Shown: positions 62,945 to 64,000 of the stretch, piece by piece
Numbering within the stretch: position 1 is the stretch's first letter
How the letters are laid out: each line of letters starts with the position of its first letter
Assembly: GCA_016630905.1 (NCBI GenBank)
Contig: WBMQ01000017.1
Location: 62,001 to 126,000 of the forward strand
Direction of reading: 5' to 3'
Length of the DNA: 64,000 nucleotides
Source of the DNA: Capillidium heterosporum
Lineage: Eukaryota; Entomophthoromycota; Entomophthoromycetes; Entomophthorales; Capillidiaceae
Notes under the pieces: model-generated
The model's database searches: none
What the model was told of the DNA's origin: nothing
What the model saw: the letters and a program-made list of their open reading frames with translations, nothing else
Made by a program: the position numbers and the translations under genes

Positions 62945-63673
62945 TGTTAGTTGGTCATCCTCGCCGAATGTCTGGTCACTGACTTGAACTTCCAGTCGAG
63001 TGAGTTCAATCGAACTTGGTGAGTCTTTCGGCATGAAACATGTCATGTTTATCGTGTTATGGGTTTGCTAATATAGGCGTAGTGATTCCTTTTACAGCCA
63101 ATAAAAATACTCAAAACCCCTAATTTCTGCAAAACTACTGGCTAGGAATCTTTAAATATTTAATTAAACTAATCCAGCTTAAATCCATGATCTTAAAAAA
63201 CAAACAGCCTTTAAAAATATACGATCTTAAAATCTAAAGCCTCAACAAAACGAAAAACCCAAAATCCAAAAGATGGAAGTGAAGACCCAAATCCCAAAAG
63301 TTTTCTTCTCTTTCTATAAAAGAGTTTCGATATATATATTGTAGCTTGGGAGAAAGCCATAACTTGGCAACATGCAAATGGATTCTTTTCCAACAAGGAG
63401 GTAGACATATTTTCTAGTTGTAGTCCACCATCAAAATTAGGATCCAATGATTCGTACCTAGAAAGGATAATAATCCCAGATAGAATTAAGTGGACTGGGG
63501 GCTAACTAAGGTGCTGGGAACTGGATATATAGTGATTTAAAATAAATGGCGGTGAAAGATAAAAATACGTAGCCCGAGGCACATTGTTGGGGCGTAGCAC
63601 AACTATAAGCTACTTATGAAAATGAAATAGTCTGATATTCGATATACGATTTAGCTGAAGAGCTAAGTTGACA
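62945..63673 (+). mobile_element. LTR-E copy 9 (729 bp)
   Basis: From TGTTAGTTGGTCATCC to AGCTAAGTTGACA, with a TATAAAAG box near 63317 and the terminal palindrome. Near full length. Flanks ACAAG and TTAAA do not match. Confidence 0.7.
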
Positions 63674-63794
63674 TTAAATATGCTATTAGTTGAGTAGTTG
63701 GTCTTATATGTAAAAAATGCACACTATAAATAAATTGATAAGTAGCTGTATATTTATCAGCAATTTATTTCCTAATTCTAGTGGTCTGGATGTG

Positions 63795-64000
63795 TCATGG
63801 TAACAAAGTCTTGCAGTTTGCATTGAAGCAGAGCTAGACAAAGATACTACCAGGACAGCATTCTGTAACCTCCAAATTCTCTAATACTCGGGGGGCTTGT
63901 TGATGACTGAACTGGTGCAACCCTTAGCCTTGCATAAGATGATGAAGTTGATGTCATTACTCAAGATAGATTTGGCTTTGAAGTCGGGGATGGCATCGAT
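63795..64000 (-). pseudogene. Small cysteine-rich protein relic (repeat D, copy 3), runs off the window
   Basis: Reverse strand reads IDAIPDFKAKSILSNDINFI and KAKGCTSSVINK. A base shift or TAG then breaks the frame around 63880, after which the ECC and NC parts are in another frame, to TGA 63795-63797. It retains the LSNDINF segment missing from 24150-24538, which shows that the latter has a deletion. The N-terminal part lies beyond the window. Confidence 0.5.

Noticed and set aside
1-64000. tRNA, rRNA and other structured RNA genes
   Set aside because: I recognised none by eye. A proper scan is needed; absence is not shown.

Overview
The window reads as AT-rich nuclear DNA of a filamentous fungus, heavily loaded with transposable elements. 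Fungal-specific families mark it: three copies of a WOPR (Gti1/Pac2/Wor1-type) regulator, a Zn(II)2Cys6 regulator with a fungal_trans-like region, a CBM19-like chitin-binding relic and an LPMO-like relic. Rhodopsin-like (class A) receptors, very short introns (35-43 nt where I can place them) and a repeat-rich genome would fit an early-diverging lineage such as Entomophthoromycotina. That placement is inference and moderate to weak.

Single-copy genes that look intact are few: an unknown 261-aa protein (7522-8307), a 1180-aa fatty acyl-CoA reductase/acyltransferase fusion (17427-20969), a C2H2 regulator (29960-30733), a PH-domain-like protein (35009-35788), a Zn2Cys6 regulator (45022-46845), a bHLH regulator with one 40-nt intron (57215-57926) and a class A-like receptor (59238-60263). 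Broken relatives or relics sit between them: a receptor paralogue with a frameshift, a C2H2 paralogue with one TGA, an LPMO-like gene that has lost its N-terminal histidine, a chitin-binding-like gene with one TAA, and degraded small cysteine-rich protein genes.

Repeats fill the rest; the names below are mine. LTR-A is 0.65-1.05 kb, TGTAAC...TTACA, about ten copies. LTR-B is about 0.8 kb, TGTAACG...CTACA, with clean 5-bp target duplications. LTR-C begins TGTAAGGAAA. LTR-E is TGTTRGC...TTGACA with a palindromic end. Repeat D carries a small cysteine-rich protein gene. There is a complete MULE with about 630-bp inverted repeats (40067-44763), a second degraded MULE transposase (61207-62880), a PIF/Harbinger-like transposase (49448-50621), Tc1/mariner-like pieces and a MITE. 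No gag-pol polyprotein is visible.

The strongest unexplained signal is in LTR-A and LTR-B. These unrelated LTR-like units each carry, downstream of their own TATA box and AATAAA, a hydrophobic ORF that runs open through the 3' terminus of the element in the same phase (TAC A|flank), so the stop codon comes from host DNA. This suggests that the full-length parents start a coding frame inside U5, as Ty1 does with TYA, but here with a membrane-type peptide. LTR-C carries a related peptide.

The WOPR gene occurs three times (1294, 36877, 53626) with indistinguishable coding sequence but mosaic flanks, which points to recent ectopic recombination or gene conversion between repeats.
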